In this document: one piece after another, positions 5,897 through 7,629 of the stretch | Position numbering within the stretch: the stretch's first letter is position 1 | Layout of the letters: every line of letters starts with the position of its first letter | Origin: JADGRF01 sp036382515 | GTDB lineage: Bacteria; Myxococcota_A; Polyangia; Polyangiales; JAFGIB01 | Assembly: GCA_036382515.1 (NCBI GenBank) | Contig: DASVHQ010000215.1 | Coordinates: forward strand, 1 to 7,629 | Direction: 5' to 3' | DNA: 7,629 nucleotides | The notes under the pieces: model-generated | Told to the model about the DNA's origin: nothing | What the model saw: only the letters and a program-made list of their open reading frames with translations | Databases searched by the model: none | Made by a program: the position numbers and the translations under genes

Positions 5897-7473
5897 ACTC
5901 GATCGCCTACCTTAGGTCGTTGTGCAAACATCTCTTTCTCGCATGCAGCGTGAGCTTGTCGCTGGCTGCTTGCCTGCAGGCGCATACGCAGACGGGGACC
6001 GAGACCGGCAACCCGCCCATGATCGACCCGCATCTGGTCTCGCTCGCGGCGACCCCAGAGACAGTCCGCTTAGTCGGGAAGAAGGCGGCCGTGACCCCTG
6101 GCGGGGCGGCCATCGAGATCATCGACCTGACCACGGGCAAGGTCACCAAAGCCACCGCCGCGGCTGACGGCTCCTTCGACGTGGTCGTAAGCGGCGCGCC
6201 GAGCGACTCGTTCAGCGTGCGCGCGAGCGCAGGCAACAAGCAGTCGGCGCTTGTCTACGTGCTGGGCGGAGGCGTGGGGGTGGACGCCAGCGTGGGCGAC
6301 GGGACAGACGGAGCGCTCTCTTGCCGACAACGCGAGGATCTCGCAAGCGCGGTCATCGCACGCGCAGTGACGGATGCCGCCATGAGCTGCAGGACCGATT
6401 CGGAGTGCGGCACGACGTCCATCCAAAACCTATGCACCGGCGGGTCCGCCTGCAAGGATCCCGTCGCATCCAAGGCGGGCGTCAGCGCCATCGCAGCCGC
6501 CGTGTCGAGCGTCGATAGCGGATTGTGCTCCAGCTTCGCTCACGATGGTTGCTCACGATGGACCGTAAAGTGTCTTCCGCCGAACACCGTGCCGCGCTGC
6601 GTGGCCAGTCAGTGCGTGCTCGTGGCGCCGAGCGCTACCCAGCCAACCGACTGCACGCAGTGTTTGCAGGACTCGATCCAGTGGGGCGAGACCGGCGCGC
6701 TGGTGGGCTACGGTGAGCAGAGCGAGCTGGCTGGCTGCATGCACTACACCCGCCGCGGTTGGGCAATCACGGGAGGCTGGGCCACACCGTCGTGTTCGAG
6801 CGAGCTCACCGCTTGCACCGGCACGGCCAGTCGCGGTGCGCTGCAAGCGGCCCTTGCGGATGCCGACGTCCAGCAAGTGCTCGCGGACAGCCAGATGCTC
6901 TACGGGAACCAGCCGGTCGACGGTCCAGTCTTCCTGATCAGGCTGGGGGCGAAGGACACCCCCCCCAAGAAGGACATCCCTGTGGGCACACCCTGCAGCA
7001 GCGCGCAAACGAACTGCACGCCGATCCCGAAAGGCATTCAAGCCTTGGCCGACCTGCTCAGGGCGATCGATGCCGACCGAGCGGCACAGCCTGAGTGTCG
7101 TGTGTTTGCACCCGAGTGCCAGCTGGCGTTCGACGCAGGCACCGCCGGTGGCTCCGGCAACACCACGGTGTACTGGCGCGATCCAGAATCGCTCGGATGC
7201 TTGCCCCGCACCTACCTGGGCAGTGGCGGCAACGACAACCGTTTCGCCACGCAAGCCGAATGCGAGGCCCAGTGCGGCACGCCCACTGCGGCCGACTGCG
7301 GAAGCGCTCGCACGTTCACGACCGCATGTCCGGCCTGCGGCGTAACAGGCGGATGCGCTGGCGAGGTATCAGCTTGCGCCACGACATGCACCTCTGACTC
7401 GGCCTGCACCAACGACACCATCGGAACCGCCTGCACGCCGCGACACGTGTGTGAGGTGACAGGCTGCCTGTGA
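5893..7473 (+). CDS. Modular Cys-rich outer-membrane lipoprotein with Kunitz-like segment
   Basis: A 526-aa secreted lipoprotein with no recognised overall function. The signal peptide (1-26: R8, K12, hydrophobic LFLACSVSLSLAA) ends in lipobox LAAC with Cys27; residue +2 is Leu, so outer-membrane sorting is expected. TGTETGNPP (34-42) follows. Residues about 45-125 look like an Ig/carboxypeptidase-regulatory beta-sandwich (VTPGGAAIEIIDLTTGKVTKATAAADGSF region). A Cys-rich module (144-245) contains CRTDSEC, C212, C220, C227, C236 and C241. A second module (254-400) has CTQC, C282, C301, C308, LYGNQPVDGPVF, then C368, C375 and PIPKGIQALADLLRAID; similar pieces recur in myxobacterial surface proteins as I recall them. 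Residues 402-461 end in a Kunitz-like C-terminal half (Y427, C436, Y441, G443, N449, F451, C457, C461). The tail (469-526) has 10 Cys. GTG start with AGGAG, 4-nt overlap with the upstream gene. A C8 tract sits at 6959-6966. The many Cys fit an extracytoplasmic, disulfide-rich protein. Confidence 0.92.
   Translation: MNSIAYLRSLCKHLFLACSVSLSLAACLQAHTQTGTETGNPPMIDPHLVSLAATPETVRLVGKKAAVTPGGAAIEIIDLTTGKVTKATAAADGSFDVVVSGAPSDSFSVRASAGNKQSALVYVLGGGVGVDASVGDGTDGALSCRQREDLASAVIARAVTDAAMSCRTDSECGTTSIQNLCTGGSACKDPVASKAGVSAIAAAVSSVDSGLCSSFAHDGCSRWTVKCLPPNTVPRCVASQCVLVAPSATQPTDCTQCLQDSIQWGETGALVGYGEQSELAGCMHYTRRGWAITGGWATPSCSSELTACTGTASRGALQAALADADVQQVLADSQMLYGNQPVDGPVFLIRLGAKDTPPKKDIPVGTPCSSAQTNCTPIPKGIQALADLLRAIDADRAAQPECRVFAPECQLAFDAGTAGGSGNTTVYWRDPESLGCLPRTYLGSGGNDNRFATQAECEAQCGTPTAADCGSARTFTTACPACGVTGGCAGEVSACATTCTSDSACTNDTIGTACTPRHVCEVTGCL
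6959..6966 (+). repeat. C8 homopolymer inside the lipoprotein gene
   Basis: Eight consecutive C encode part of DTPPKKD (355-361) at the junction after the second Cys-rich module. It is the longest homopolymer noticed in the window and a possible slippage site. A one-base change would shift the frame and lose or alter the Kunitz-like segment and Cys-rich tail. Confidence 0.9.
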
Positions 7474-7629
7474 GCGCCTAAGACGTATAAACCTCGAATT
7501 TCCCCCTCGTGATGTCAAGCGGCGGCTGTCGGCGGATAGCCCGCACTAACGCTGGCCCCTCCGCGCGGCGGTCTAGCTGATTGGCACGATACGTGCTTCG
7601 ATGACCTGAGTGCGCATGTCCACCGTTTC
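7474..7629. other. Downstream intergenic region up to window end
   Basis: No gene is supported in these 156 nt. No clear terminator hairpin with a T tract follows the lipoprotein stop. A sigma-54-type promoter lies at 7582-7598, pointing right. An ATG at 7616 opens a frame to the window edge, but it would lie only about 8 nt after the predicted transcription start and lacks a ribosome site, so it is not called. Confidence 0.5.
7582..7598 (+). promoter_or_regulatory. Sigma-54 (RpoN) -24/-12 promoter for a gene beyond the window
   Basis: TGGCACG-ATAC-GTGCTT matches the sigma-54 consensus TGGCACG-N4-TTGCW at every conserved base except one T to G at about -14, with GG and GC exactly 10 nt apart. 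It is intergenic and downstream of the lipoprotein gene. Transcription would start near 7608 and leave the window. An enhancer-binding protein site would be expected upstream, but none was identified. Confidence 0.55.

Overview
This is a GC-rich window, by eye about 65% G+C, with long overlapping open frames on both strands. The gene types point to a myxobacterium or a close relative (former Deltaproteobacteria, possibly Polyangiales/Sorangiineae). They are a soluble hybrid PAS histidine kinase, a eukaryotic-type Ser/Thr kinase with a PilZ tail, a TIGR02147-family protein, a modular Cys-rich lipoprotein and a sigma-54-type promoter. The taxonomic call is inference from gene content; no rRNA or tRNA gene was seen.

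Left part (1-2922), signalling. A hybrid histidine kinase runs in from outside the window on the + strand and ends at 1588. A Ser/Thr kinase with a C-terminal PilZ (c-di-GMP-binding type) domain lies on the - strand at 1603-2922. The two genes converge with 14 nt between their stop codons. Nothing shows that they act in one pathway.

Middle part (2923-5002), sparse. A NTP_transf_5-type nucleotidyltransferase occupies 3359-4291 on the - strand. Its open frame reaches back to 4633, but a Shine-Dalgarno sequence and the start of family-like sequence favour a GTG start at 4291. It is flanked by a 436-nt gap (2923-3358) holding one sigma-54-like site on the + strand, and by a 711-nt divergent region (4292-5002). 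The divergent region holds a 45-bp tandem repeat, two perfect inverted repeats with CC centres, and a pair of mutually exclusive hairpins.

Right part (5003-7629), a two-gene operon. A TIGR02147-family protein with a helix-turn-helix-like N-terminal part is followed, with a 4-nt stop/start overlap and a strong ribosome binding site, by a 526-aa outer-membrane-type lipoprotein. The lipoprotein has a TGTETGNPP stretch after the lipidated Cys, an Ig/carboxypeptidase-regulatory-like domain, two Cys-rich modules, a Kunitz-like half-domain lacking one cysteine, and a Cys-rich tail. A 16-bp perfect inverted repeat 55 nt upstream of the first gene could be its operator. The last 156 nt hold a good sigma-54 promoter pointing out of the window.

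The best candidates for something poorly described are the coupled TIGR02147/lipoprotein pair with its structured leader, and the kinase-PilZ fusion.
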